Assembly: GCA_009733575.1 (NCBI GenBank)
Contig: ML769617.1
Location: forward strand, 46,827-110,826
Origin: Gymnopus androsaceus JB14
Lineage: Eukaryota; Basidiomycota; Agaricomycetes; Agaricales; Omphalotaceae
Reading direction: 5' to 3'
DNA: 64,000 nt
The notes under the pieces are model-generated. The model saw nothing but the letters and a program-made list of their open reading frames with translations. It was not told where the DNA came from and did not search any database. Positions 10,211-20,576 of this stretch are shown here, one piece after another. A program made the position numbers and the translations under genes. How positions within the stretch are numbered: position 1 is the first letter of the stretch; the number at the start of each line of letters is the position of its first letter.

Positions 10211-13200
10211 TCAAGGTTTTCGAGTAATGAAAGGATGCTGCAGCAACTCGGATGCAGAAGGTCTAGCCTCGTAATCAACATCGAAAGTGCGAGTAAGGAA
10301 ATCGTGCGCTTCAGTAGATATGTCAGAAGGAATAGTAGGTTTAGCCGATGAACCAATCTACATATGTATGAATTAGTTGAGGGATTCAAGAATAGAACAG
10401 AGCAACGAACCTTGAAAATGGCCTGCATTTGGGTTAATGAAGCCCAAGGATGCTCCCCAGTAAGCATCTCCACCACCAAGCAACCAACACTCCATATATC
10501 CGCTTTCGGAGTGTGAGCACTTTGCTTGACCACTTCGGGAGGCATCCAGAAGACGGAACCTTGCAGGGATGGACGATGTACTCGGGCACCAGTGAGAGCC
10601 TCTGCAGTAACAGATTAGATGATGCTTTCCCAAGGATAAGGACGTTGGTACTTACGGACGTCGACTTTCTTGGAGATACCGAAATCTGATATCTTGACAC
10701 CGCCCTTGTTATCGACGAGGATATTAGCACCCTTGATATCACGATGAATGATACCGCGTTCGTGCAAATAGATCAGTCCCTGCGAAATCTGGCGTGTAAA
10801 GTTGGAGACCAAAGTTTCCTCGAAAGCGCCGTAATTGCGCAACAGGGCGGTGACCGATCCACCTGGAACATATTCCAAGAAAATGTTCAAGCAGTCGTCT
10901 TCCGCAGTTGAATCTATAAAAATTCACGATATCAGGGATCTGTTTGAATGAGGGAATGAACAGGACGAACAAAGGTACTGCACAATATTTTCGTGTTGCA
11001 AGTCTTGAAGCAACTCGATTTCATGTTCGAGGGCAGTAAGCATGCTTTGCTTTCGCTCGAGATTCGGAGCAGAGCCAGTAGGCAATTCCACTTGTTTGAC
11101 TGCCATCAGCCTACCAGTTGAAGCGTCCATACCAAGGTAGACTTTGCCAAAAGAACCTTGCCCGATCAGTGCACCCTTGATCCATTTGTTGGTGACTAGA
11201 ATAGTCGATGAACAAAGCGACATATGGCAAATATGAAGAAGACTTACTTTTCTTAACCACAGGCCCTTCCTCATCCTCATCATCCGCCTCCTCACTAGCC
11301 GAGTCCTCATCGTTAATATAAGTCGTTTCTTCTTCATCCTCTGATTCCACCTTGGTGTCGCCTTCCTCATTCTCGACTTCCGTCCATTCATCCGTATCAG
11401 ACGAGTCCGGTCGAATAGCCATACTCTCCCTCCTGCTCAAACGGCGATTCTCCATCTCCTTTGTAATTTCATCGACGGTCATTAGACTGGCGGTGTCTGT
11501 ACGATCGCGCTTGCTTCGTAGCTCGGTCATGTAACTCATGCGGTTGGACGCATTTGAGGAAGCTCTGGAAATGCGTGCGGGGTCGGTGAGATTTTCAAGG
11601 GATTCGGAGAAGGATTCTGTGGGGAAAGGTATAGGTGGAAGGAGTTGTGGCGGCCCAGTGCTGGAAACCTCCTCGATTTCTCTATCCAAATCGACCGATT
11701 GTCCATCCTCTGTAGATAGCGACATCCGGGGCACATCCTCGGTTGTAAGAACAGAAGCATCATCTCGCATAGGTTTCTCGGGTAACGGTGGAGGCGCCAT
11801 GGATGAAAGGGAAGCCCTCGGAGAATAGTGTGAGGATGCTCGCCTGGTCTGACCCGAACCTTGCGTGCTGCTACTGAACCGAGAAGGTGGGGGTGGATTC
11901 CAAGATGCCACAGATGCTGTCGAGGTTCGCGACATTCGAGACATCCGCGACGACACGGTATTAGACCGAGCCATCATGCTTTGTCTCTTGGTACGCTCCA
12001 GCACTTTCTTCTCGGTGTTAGGGAAGAACTCTGTCAGATGGTTCGTGATGAGTTCGCTGGGCGGACGCTGGCCGAAAAAGTTTCGCAGTTTCGAAGGGCG
12101 ATTAGGCATTTGCGGAAGCGGGACTCAGACGGCCAGTACTAAGTGGACCAGACGAGGATGTCGGTGAGGGAGGAACCAAAGCTCGTTCGGGATCTGCGAC
12201 TCCAAGATCGTTAAGAATACTAAGAGAACTGGCGCGTTTGGTTGCTTTACTTGTCGGATTGAGGAATTTGGACTGGGAAGGGGAGTTATTTCCTCCATCA
12301 CGCCTCGCACGAGCAATGCGACGCAAGACGAGAGGATTTTCACGAGTGGGATGGTCGAGCGGAGCGTGGCAAACAGATAACAGTTCGCCTTCGGTCAATA
12401 GGTCGCCCGATCCGTTTTCGAGATAGACACCCCATCCATCTACACTCAATCCCCCGTCTTCGGTCGTGACGTGGTCCATTCCACTTTCCTCACCAAGACC
12501 TCTGCCGCCCTTTCCAAACTTTTTCAAGACTTTTACTAAAATCTCAACCCCTCCGGCACAGGTATCCACGTCAATGGTATATGTGAGGCCTTCGTCCGGC
12601 AAGTAGAATTTAACCAACTTGCGTCGGAGGTCCTCTAAGGAAGGAGCATTCGAATGTGATGGAGTGCTAGGGTTGAATTGGCGGTTACCAGCTGTGTAAC
12701 TAGGCGGATTTCGAGTTGGCAAACTGTTCCTGAATGGGAGACAAGTTTGCGAATCCCTTGTATGGCAGGAGCCTGCTAAACCAGTAGAGTAGGGATGGAC
12801 TCCATTGCCAGGAGTAGTGCGTTTATTGTTCGGACTGGTCGTGACGGAAGGATTCATATTTGATGTCCCATTACGACTACCAGGCCGAGCAGGTAAGGGA
12901 GAAGTAGATCGTGAAGATTGGGGTGTCTTCCCGCCACCTGGATTTCCTGGTCGGGGATCGGCAGGAAGAGAATAATTATGCCAATTACCGGGAGATGGGG
13001 AAAGCAGATTCGGGGTATTATCACCGGGAGTAGGAGTGCGGCGCCCATTGGCGCTTTGGTTCATAGCATTGCGTGAAGAAGTCCGGGTGGAAGGGGGAAG
13101 AGGAGGCTGGCCTCTTGGTGGCGGAGGAAGAGGAGGAAGATTTGTTCGAGATGAATGGTTACTAATGGGGGTAGCGCCTGACGATGAGGCAGTGGAGGTA

Positions 13201-13904
13201 GTGGATATCGGTGTTCCATTATTTACAGGATGAGGATTGGGAAGGGGAAGAGGTCGGATGACAACACTGGGCGCATGGTTACTGCGAGCAGAGTCTGGTG
13301 GCTCGCCGCGAATAAGACGGGGTAAATCATTCTGGATATCCGGACTGAGATGTAACCGCGCAGGCCTACCATTCCTTCTCCGTGTGGCTGGAGAAGTTTC
13401 AGCAGGATCAGAAGCGTTGGGATTGATAGAATCAGTGGAAATATCCAATCGACTCGGTACTCGCTGTTCAATGACTGGGCTAGAGTATGATTTGGTTGCT
13501 CTGAGCCTCAACGCTTTGACTGCGTTTATTACGCGCAGGCGGTCACCGATACTTGAGATGCCCATTTCCTGGAGCGTAGTCTGATCCAATTCCAGTAAAA
13601 TGTCTCCTCTGATGTCGTTAGCAGAGAAAGTGGCAGCATGATGCGCACATTTTATGTCTGCAAGCCAACGGGCGACATGGCCATCGGACCAAGTTCTAAT
13701 GAAATCAGCATAGCTCATGCCTGGAGGAGGGTCCAAAGGACTAGGCATTTGGCCGCTAGTTGGCGTAGAAGGGAAGGGCGAACTTTGGCCGCGAACAAAA
13801 GAGCGACCTGGTTGAATCTGAAAGGAAGGTGAAGCAGGTGTTGGCGGTGAGTCAGAACTGTCAGACGCATTGTGAAGCGATCCGTTAACTGCGACGGCAG
13901 CCAT
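10211..13904 (-). CDS. STE11: MAPKK kinase of the STE11 type, with a frame break near 12105
   Basis: Serine/threonine kinase at the top of the pheromone and stress MAPK cascade. The ATG at 13904 ([10 protein letters not shown]) is used; the frame upstream has no ATG before a stop. Order of parts: a SAM domain near residues 60-125 ([15 protein letters not shown]), a long Pro/Ser-rich linker, and a Ras-association-like region with [19 protein letters not shown]. Next come [18 protein letters not shown], an acidic segment, and the C-terminal kinase. The kinase has [36 protein letters not shown] and MPPEVV, and ends [11 protein letters not shown]. Between the first long exon (stop at 12102) and the next (open from 12109) the frame shifts by one. 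No normal-length intron fits there, so an indel or sequence error is likely. Confidence 0.9.
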
Positions 13905-14236
13905 TAGAGCTTGCAAGTCGAAATTCCAAGCAGAATAAGGCCTTTAGATAAACTAAAAGAGGGTTATTATATGAGATGTGTTTAAAATTTCCACAAACGC
14001 ACCAAACAAAGATCCAGCATCCAAATCAGAAGGGAAACCAAGCTCAGCGTTCTCCAGCTGGCCAACTGGGTGAGCGAAAGGGACAAGATCCTCTGTGATT
14101 AAGTAAGGCGTATGAGGGATGATTGTTGTAGCTTTGGCAACGAATATAGCTAACCTTGAGCTATTAGATTGGAAAGCTTTCCCACAATTACTTATCTAGT
14201 TGGTTAATGTATCTCATGACTCTCAATCCAACTACC
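13905..14236. other. shared promoter region between STE11 and the HTD2-like gene
   Basis: A 332-base gap between two divergent genes. No TATA box or other distinct element was identified. Confidence 0.5.
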
Positions 14237-15310
14237 ATGTTGAGGTCTGGATTTGGCTCCTCAGCCAGAGTTCTCCGACGTCACTGTCGTCCTTTCGCTA
14301 CAGAAATCTCCCCCGATTCCAACGCTAATCAGGAAGCTCTTGACGCTTGGATCGCTGAACCAAAGCGCCTTACTCTGTCAGATACTTTACACCCAGAGCG
14401 TGTCTCGGATCTCTTTATAACTATTCCTTCTCGAGATGGTTCCAGGAAACCTTTCCGTGAACCCAGGACAGGCCAGAGATTAGCTCCTGGCTTTGAGATA
14501 GCCTTTTTTCACTTTAGGACCCAAGAATCTCAACTGAGGCCGGACGGGACAGACGGTGAGTTTTGCCCACCCAGCCCATTTTCACGCAGAATGTGGGCAA
14601 GTGGCAAGATGACTTGGGACAATCGCAATCCGCTGTTGATTGGCGAAAAGGCAACAGCTACGTGGACAGTAGATTCGGTTCAGAAGAAGGGCTTCGACAT
14701 GGGAAAGCCGATGCTATTCGTCAATAAGAGAATTGATTTTACCATGGTTGGAAAGAGTTCCCCTTCGCTTGTTGAAGAGAGAGTGCATGTCTACCTTCCT
14801 GATGCTCAAGGCCAGAATCGTACCCCTCGAGAAGGTACGTGCCCCGTTTAAATCGTACTCCGATGCTCAACCTAGTACGATCATAGTCAAAGACTTGCCT
14901 ACGGCGTCCGACTTTTCGTTCACATACGTTCCTTCCCTAACTACTCTTTTCCGATTCTCTGCAATGATGTGGAATGCCCATCATATCCATTTGGACAAGG
15001 ACTATTCTGTTCATCGAAGGATATCCTGGTAAGGTTTCAAGTGGCAGAGTATCGATCGCTTGCTTTCTTATCTTTTCTCTAGAAGCGACTGGTTCATGGT
15101 CCTTTGACGTCTCTCATGCTGCTCGAAACAGTTGCAGACCACGCACCTGCTTCCATCGTCCACACGTTCGAGTACCGAGCGAGAAATCCTCTGATTGTTG
15201 GACGCGCAAATACGATATACGGAAAGTACAAGGGTGAAAAGTCTATTCAACTTTGGTGTGTAGATGAGGATGGAGTGGTGGGTATGACGGGTTTAGTAGG
15301 GCTTGCGTGA
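14237..15310 (+). CDS. mitochondrial 3-hydroxyacyl-thioester dehydratase (HTD2-like, MaoC fold), frame uncertain
   Basis: Predicted hot-dog fold dehydratase of mitochondrial type II fatty acid synthesis, related to mesaconyl-C4-CoA hydratases. ATG 14237 gives a targeting-like N-terminus, MLRSGFGSSARVLRRHCRPF. Middle motifs include MWASGKMTWDNRNPLLIGE and TWTVDSVQKKGFDMGKPMLF. The catalytic region reads SAMMWNAHHIHLDKDY, then EGYPG, then RLVHGPLTSLMLLE, and the end reads WCVDEDGVVGMTGLVGLA. An intron begins GTACGT near 14834. The segments HLDKDY, EGYPG and RLVHGPL lie in different frames between 15000 and 15085. One step could be an intron with a weak GTTTCA donor; the other needs a one-base indel. 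It is either a sequence error or a damaged gene. Confidence 0.72.
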
Positions 15311-15667
15311 AAATAAGAATTACTTGGCAATAGTGTACTTTTATACCATTGAACGTTGGAAATTTTGACCCTTGAAAATGGCATGGTTTATAACGTTGCA
15401 GTGACACCTTGATTAGCCAACGCATGATCTGGTCTGTCGATAAACGGCGCGTCGGACGCGAACCAGGACGCGTGACTCATCGTTTGTTGATTCACTCACG
15501 AGTCGCTTGCTTAAGAGCGCTGTCACACTGTCACACTCGCCTATCTCTTCTTCCTTTACAACCACCACCATCTCGAGCTCTTCCTTCTCTCTTTCGTATG
15601 TTTGCCTGTCTTTCTTTCACTTTCATCGCTCTTACTTATACTCTCTCACCTTTAGATATCGCTAGCA
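15311..15667 (+). other. histone H2B upstream region
   Basis: A gap of 357 bases. The last 120 bases before the ATG are pyrimidine-rich, as is common upstream of highly expressed fungal genes. No TATA box was seen. Confidence 0.4.
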
Positions 15668-16335
15668 ATGGCCCCCAAAGTTTGTTTCGCCTCAGTTAAA
15701 GCCTCCAGCATCGCCCTCTAATCTTCATGTCTTTAGCCTGCCTCTACTGCCTCTAAAGCCCCAGCTTCCACCGCTGGTAAAGCTCCTGCTAAAACGGAGG
15801 GTTCCAAAGCTGCCAAGAAGACGGCGAGCAAGAGTAAAGCAGCCACTGGTCCTGACGGCGAGAAGAAGAAGCGCAAGAAGGCCAGAAAGGAAACCTACAG
15901 CTCTTACATCTACAAAGGTGAGCTCGTCGTCTCTTGTTGTCGGCGCGACTGACACGTTTTGATTGTTTTTTTAGTATTGAGGCAGGTGCACCCTGATACT
16001 GGTATCTCCAACAAGGCGATGGCTATTCTTAACTCTTTCGTCAACGATATCTTTGAACGTATTGCTACTGAGGCTTCTAGTGCGTGTCATTGTACTATTA
16101 TCCACTGGGCGTCGCTAATCTTTTCTGCTGACAGAACTTGCCACCTACTCGAAGAAGTCGACCATCTCTTCTCGTGAAATCCAAACTAGCGTCCGCCTCA
16201 TTCTTCCTGGAGAGCTTGCCAAGCATGCCATTTCTGAGGGAACCAAGTCTGTCACTAGTGAGTTGACCTTTCTGTGCTGTTGCAGTGAGCTTACTAACGC
16301 TGCTCCTCTTAGAATTCTCTGCGGGCGCGAAGTAA
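15668..16335 (+). CDS. histone H2B
   Basis: Core nucleosome histone. Exon 1 encodes only MAPK, then an intron with a GTTTGT donor. The basic tail follows ([20 protein letters not shown], then [20 protein letters not shown]). The histone fold reads [40 protein letters not shown] and [20 protein letters not shown], ending [20 protein letters not shown]. Five exons join in frame with short introns. No H2A partner is adjacent in the window. It is tail-to-tail with the PRCC-like gene. Confidence 0.96.
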
Positions 16336-16481
16336 ATGGTTGCTTTGATATGTTATTTTTTGTTATCTTTACTGTAACACCATTTCTGTATCATGTTCGC
16401 CGTATATACATAGTACTTTAAAGCATCCAGTCGCCTCGGGTTATTTTCTGGAATATAACTGCTGTGTACAGTCGAAACAAA

Positions 16482-16550
16482 TAAGTACGAGAACACGAGA
16501 ACTGTTAAAATCTTGTTGATACAGTGAGAACCGACTTTCATAGCAAGTTG
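16482..16550 (+). repeat. tandem duplication of the PRCC terminal exon region, distal copy
   Basis: A 69-base unit repeated at 16558-16626 with about ten differences. The unit spans the last splice acceptor, the two-codon last exon and the beginning of the 3' region of the PRCC-like gene. In this distal copy the acceptor sequence and the stop codon are changed (TATCAACAAG, then ATTTTAA). Confidence 0.8.
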
Positions 16551-16557
16551 TGTACAG

Positions 16558-16626
16558 TAAGTACGAGAACACGAGAACAGTTAGAATCCTGTTGATACAG
16601 TGAGGACCGACTTCTATTGCAAGTTG
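16558..16626 (+). repeat. tandem duplication of the PRCC terminal exon region, gene-proximal copy
   Basis: This copy has the functional acceptor (minus strand TATCAACAG) followed by GATTCTAA, which completes the conserved KYGF ending of the PRCC-like protein. Confidence 0.8.
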
Positions 16627-17889
16627 AGCGCGCACATACCATATTTGTTGCCCGCCTCCTTGCGGTTTCGCCGACCCTCTGCAATCTTTTCCTCCAACGC
16701 CTCCCGATTTTGGTATGCTTCGTTCAGTAACGTAGCCAGCTGGTGTCTTGACCGAGCTATTCCGCTCATCTTGGAAGCCTAATATGCGTTCTATCAGCTT
16801 CAGAAAACGACTGTTTCGTAGAGACCTACTGACCGTTATGGTCATCTTTGGCTTTGCCGGCTCTCCGTCCCTCATCTTCGATACAGCCTTCCTTTCTTCC
16901 CTCTCCTTGATCTCCACCTTGGCCCTCTCCATCTCCTTGGCAGCATCAACATCCTTCGATCTCACCTCGCTCATAGCCCTCGAACCCTTTCACAGCGCCC
17001 TTCTCCAAAGCACGAACATGGGCGTTGTATTCCTTTTCCCATCTCCGTCTGAATTTCTCGTAGAACTCGACATCGTGCTGTCTCCATTCGCCAGAGGGAA
17101 GCTGGTAGTACCCTGGATAAGGATCGCTCACGGTGGGTTCGGGAACCTCGAATGTTGGGATGGCAGGCGCGGAGCTTATTGATATAGAGTGAGCTGATGT
17201 CGAGGATGGAGATTTTGGAAGAGGAAGCTGAGGATGTTGCAGAGCCTGAGGAAGAGATCAGATTTATGTAGAAATATGAAAGCTGGCACGCACTTAGCCC
17301 GAAAAAGTCTACAGCTGGTGCTGAGGTAACCTTGGTTATTGCTCGAGGTTTCTCCTCTTCCAGCTGAGATATTTGCCTTTCCCTTCGCTAGAGAAGGTGG
17401 TCGAAAGGCAAATGTCGTTGAGGACAACTCGATGTGAATTCCTCAGAGTTTGATTCCGAATCAGCTGGTGTGCTGTCCATTTCAGCAGCAGCTAGCAGCA
17501 GACGAAGACGAAGCTGCCGCAGGTCGACTAGTATTAAACACTAATCCAGGACCTTTTCCAGCACCCAAAACTCGTTCCGGAGCAGCAGCAATCGGAGCTT
17601 TCTGTTTCGGAGCAGGTAACATTGACAATAAAGAGGAAGATCCTGCTCCTGCTCCTGCTCCTAGTTTTGGTTTTTTAGCAGGAGGCATTTCGCTTTGGAG
17701 CTCGTCTTCATCGGGAGCAGAGGATTTGAGAGAAGGCAGGCCAATGGCTATTTTCTTCTTTGTCTTTCCTGGAGCTTTGGATGAGGAAGGAGGGGGAAGT
17801 GAAAGAGAGCTTTTCTTTAGCTGGGTTGGCTGGGAAGGTCCTTCGCCTTCGCTGTCGCTGCCGCTTCCGTAGTCCTCGACGCCTAGCAT
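16581..17889 (-). CDS. PRCC-family nuclear protein (MAD2B-interacting type), with frame breaks
   Basis: Homologue of human PRCC, a nuclear protein linked to splicing and the mitotic checkpoint. ATG 17889 gives MLGVEDYGSGSDSEGE, then Ser/Lys/Pro-rich sequence. Family motifs follow: FRPPSLAKGKANIS, then EEEKPRAITKVTSAPAVDFF, then YYQLPSGEWRQHDVEFYEKF and EYNAHVRALEKG. The C-terminal helix region is RHQLATLLNEAYQNREALEE, and the protein ends with the diagnostic KYGF formed by a last intron (GTATGT...CAACAG) and stop at 16581-16583. Between about 17360 and 17500 the frame changes up to three times without good introns, so this part is damaged or misread. Convergent with histone H2B. Confidence 0.75.
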
Positions 17890-17989
17890 GGTGAAAGTAT
17901 AAAGCTGAACAGCTTAGAACTAATAGAAGGTCCAATTGCAAACGCGCGCTTATTGAATAATCGGCGTCAACTTTGTGACCACTGACACC

Positions 17990-19386
17990 ATGGTGCAACT
18001 CCCAAACGAACTTGTAGACTGTATCCTCGACAATCTCTACCCTGATAAAGCTATTCTTCTCAGCTGCGCACTAGTTAGCCGGGCTTGGGCTCGCTCTTCG
18101 CGGCGCGGTATCTTCCGGAGAATTGCTCTCGAATTGCCACCTCATGATCAGGGGGACCCGACAAGCATCGATGCTTTTCTGAAGAATAATGGTCGGCTTT
18201 CCGCATTATTTTTTGAAAAGCCTCATCTGGCGTTGTATGTCCGGGAACTATATCTAGGAGGACGGCACTACAGGGCAAGAGATCAAGCTGAAGGACTTGA
18301 AGTGTTGCTTAATGCCACAACCGGTGTTATTCAGCATCTCTCTAATGTGAAGGAGCTGGTGCTCTTTTCCGTAGACTGAGACATCCTCTCGCCCTTGCTG
18401 AAAACTACGTTGACCGGGTTGTTCAATTCTTTGACTCGTGTCTCTCTGTCTATCTATTCCATCCGTACATTTGCTGAACTGGTATCTCTATTGAGCCACG
18501 GCACTTCTTTGAAGGTGCTGGATATTGATATGTTCTGCAGTGACGGTGTTTGGGACTTGGTACCTCTGTCTGTTCCAGAGTTTGATATAGAGGAAACGGG
18601 TGCCACTAATCATCCAGTTCGGTCTACGCAACTCGATAAATTGCGGTTCTCAGAGGTTGACGATGCTGGTATCTCTTTCTTCTTGGCTTGGTTTCAGCGT
18701 AACTCGTGCCTATTTGACGTTCAGCATCTACGAGCATTATGTCTTGAGGTATCTTTTGACATGATAGTCAAAACGCTGCAGTATGTTGGCAGAAATCTCA
18801 GCGAGTTGGAGCTGAGGCTCCCCAAAATCTCTTATTATCTTTCATTTTACAATCGCTGTCCTGGTGCGTCGCATCGATCTTGCACTCCATATGTACTTTT
18901 TCTTATTATTACTCAAGACTCGGCTTTCGATTTTCTCAAATACACGCCCAACCTTCGGAGTTTACAGTTCCTCGATGTCATCCCAATTTCGGTGATTCAG
19001 GCCGTATTCAAACCTTTCCTGGACCCATTGGCTCGAATTAGGTTACCTCTTCAACACTTTACCATTCTCCTCTGGCTCGACTGTAGTACTGGGGACGAAT
19101 GGGGTTTGGTTGATGCACTGTTTGCAAAGCCAGAATTTGCTCTACTCAAAACGATAACATTGAAGTGGGCCCGGGCCTGGGCAGGGTTGATTTGAAGCTG
19201 AGTGATATTAGGCAGCGACTAAATAAGCAGATCTGGGAAGCAGGTGGTACGAACGACAAAACTGAATTAATGCCCTTGCGTCTTGGTGTCGTCAGAGTGG
19301 CTGCTTTGGAAAGTATGTCTAGTAGGCTTGATTCCTATTTCGCCGCTGCATTTACTACCTCAACTAGAATCTCAACACAACAATGA
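17990..19386 (+). pseudogene. F-box protein gene with an in-frame stop (copy 1 of duplicated segment)
   Basis: The start MVQLPNELVDCILDNLYPDK with SCALVSRAWARSSR is a classic F-box, which would recruit a substrate to an SCF ubiquitin ligase. The following sequence resembles the irregular Leu-rich substrate domains of agaricomycete F-box proteins. TGA at 18377-18379 interrupts the frame, which then continues unchanged (DILSPLL, then GLFNSLTRVSLSIYSIRTF). The second copy has TGG at this place. An intron with GTGCGT donor near 18865 joins NRCP to DSAFDFLKYTPNL. A further frame change occurs near 19170-19195 before LKLSDIRQRLNKQIWEAGG. It is probably a non-functional allele unless the stop is read through or is a sequence error. 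Confidence 0.75.
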
Positions 19387-19441
19387 GCCTTGCTTTGTTT
19401 CTACTCTGGGCATCCAATATAGTTGAGAAAATAGCTCTTTT

Positions 19442-20106
19442 TCATTTTATGAGTGGCATCTTCTGCAGTGGGGCAAGGCCGGGTGCCAAAGTTGCAATTG
19501 CGGCAGTATAATCTGGGCCTTGATCAGCGAGATATTTCAATGAATGGTTGATAATTACCTTCCATATATCGCGCTTGAATCTGAGTCAAAGGCAGCGGGC
19601 CACCAGAAGTAGCCGCAATACCAGGTGGGTATCGGATAGGCGTATTCAGGTTCAAGGCCGAGGTCTCGGAGTTGTGCACACGCATAGGAACGAGAAGAAG
19701 ACTGAGAGCATCTGATTTAGTGGCTGAAGACGTGGAATATGGGAATATACTTTACTCTTGTTGCAAGCCAGCTACGCTCGCTGAACGTTGTTCAATGAGT
19801 TGGCTATGTTGTTCAAGGAGTTGATGATTTGATGTTGCAAATTGAACAAGGTGGTGGTGTTTGCGTTGAATTCAGCCATATTGGCATTCATTGTCGTTAT
19901 CAAAGCAATCATATCCTGGAGGACAGAAAATTCATCATCAGAGTAGCCTGAGTGGCAAAATGAAACCCACACTATTGTCAATATTTTGCGCAACTGCAAC
20001 ATTATTCGAAGCGTTGCTGCAGTTTGGCTGTACCGGGTTGACTGGTGGAGTCGGCAATGGCTTGAGGACGAGGAGGGGGAGCGTTGATTTTGGCAGGGAC
20101 GTCCAT
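19442..20106 (-). CDS. small hypothetical protein with central coiled coil, frame uncertain
   Basis: ATG 20106 starts MDVPAKINAPPPRPQAIADS; an 87-base intron (GTACAG...CTCAG) leads to GYSDDEFSVLQDMIALITTM. A heptad-like segment follows in which two overlapping frames both look coding: one ends NIANSLNNVQRA at a TAG, the other reads QLLEQHSQLIEQRSASVAGL. After a possible intron come LLLVPMRVHNSETSALNLNT and PIRYPPGIAATSGGPLPLTQ, then a 40-base intron and a last exon ending LQKMPLIK (stop 19442-19444). The 3' exons look genuinely coding, so the TAG may mark a frameshift. Family not recognised. This gene is absent from the second copy of the duplicated segment. Confidence 0.45.
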
Positions 20107-20486
20107 GATGGTAGTTTGTAATGTCTCAATACTTCCGCCTTTCCTTCGTCTGCGCCTTTGTCTTGCTTACTACTTACTTTGACGATCTTCAATCCGATTT
20201 CTCCTCTGATTATGGATTTTGCTACATATTAACTTTCCTATTCTAGCATGCATTTTCTGCGGGCGCATAAAAGGAAGCTTCGGTACCGGTGAAACTTCAG
20301 CAATTATATTGCTTACTAGAAAGCGCTTTGTCAAACTTGTCAGTGTTCCTGGGACGATTTCTCCTGATTTCTCTCAAGTAAATCGTTCACAGAGTAAACT
20401 TGTAAACACAGATGTGTCATGCTGATATACGACGGACAGATACCATCCGTGGACGCGATGCAGACGACGCTCAAGCTCTTTGCTGG

Positions 20487-20493
20487 TATAAAA
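20487..20493 (+). promoter_or_regulatory. TATA box of old yellow enzyme copy 1
   Basis: TATAAAA 90 bases before the ATG at 20577. The same element is at the same place in copy 2. Confidence 0.5.
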
Positions 20494-20576
20494 GCAAGGA
20501 TGATTCTCCGGAATGAACATCAACATCCAAACTCCCAAATCCTATCAAACCAAGTACATTTTCTTCGCAATCCAAA

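Noticed and set aside
18370..18380. Programmed stop-codon readthrough in the F-box gene
   Set aside because: TGA is followed by GAC, not a known strong readthrough context, and the paralogous copy has TGG, so a nonsense change is simpler.
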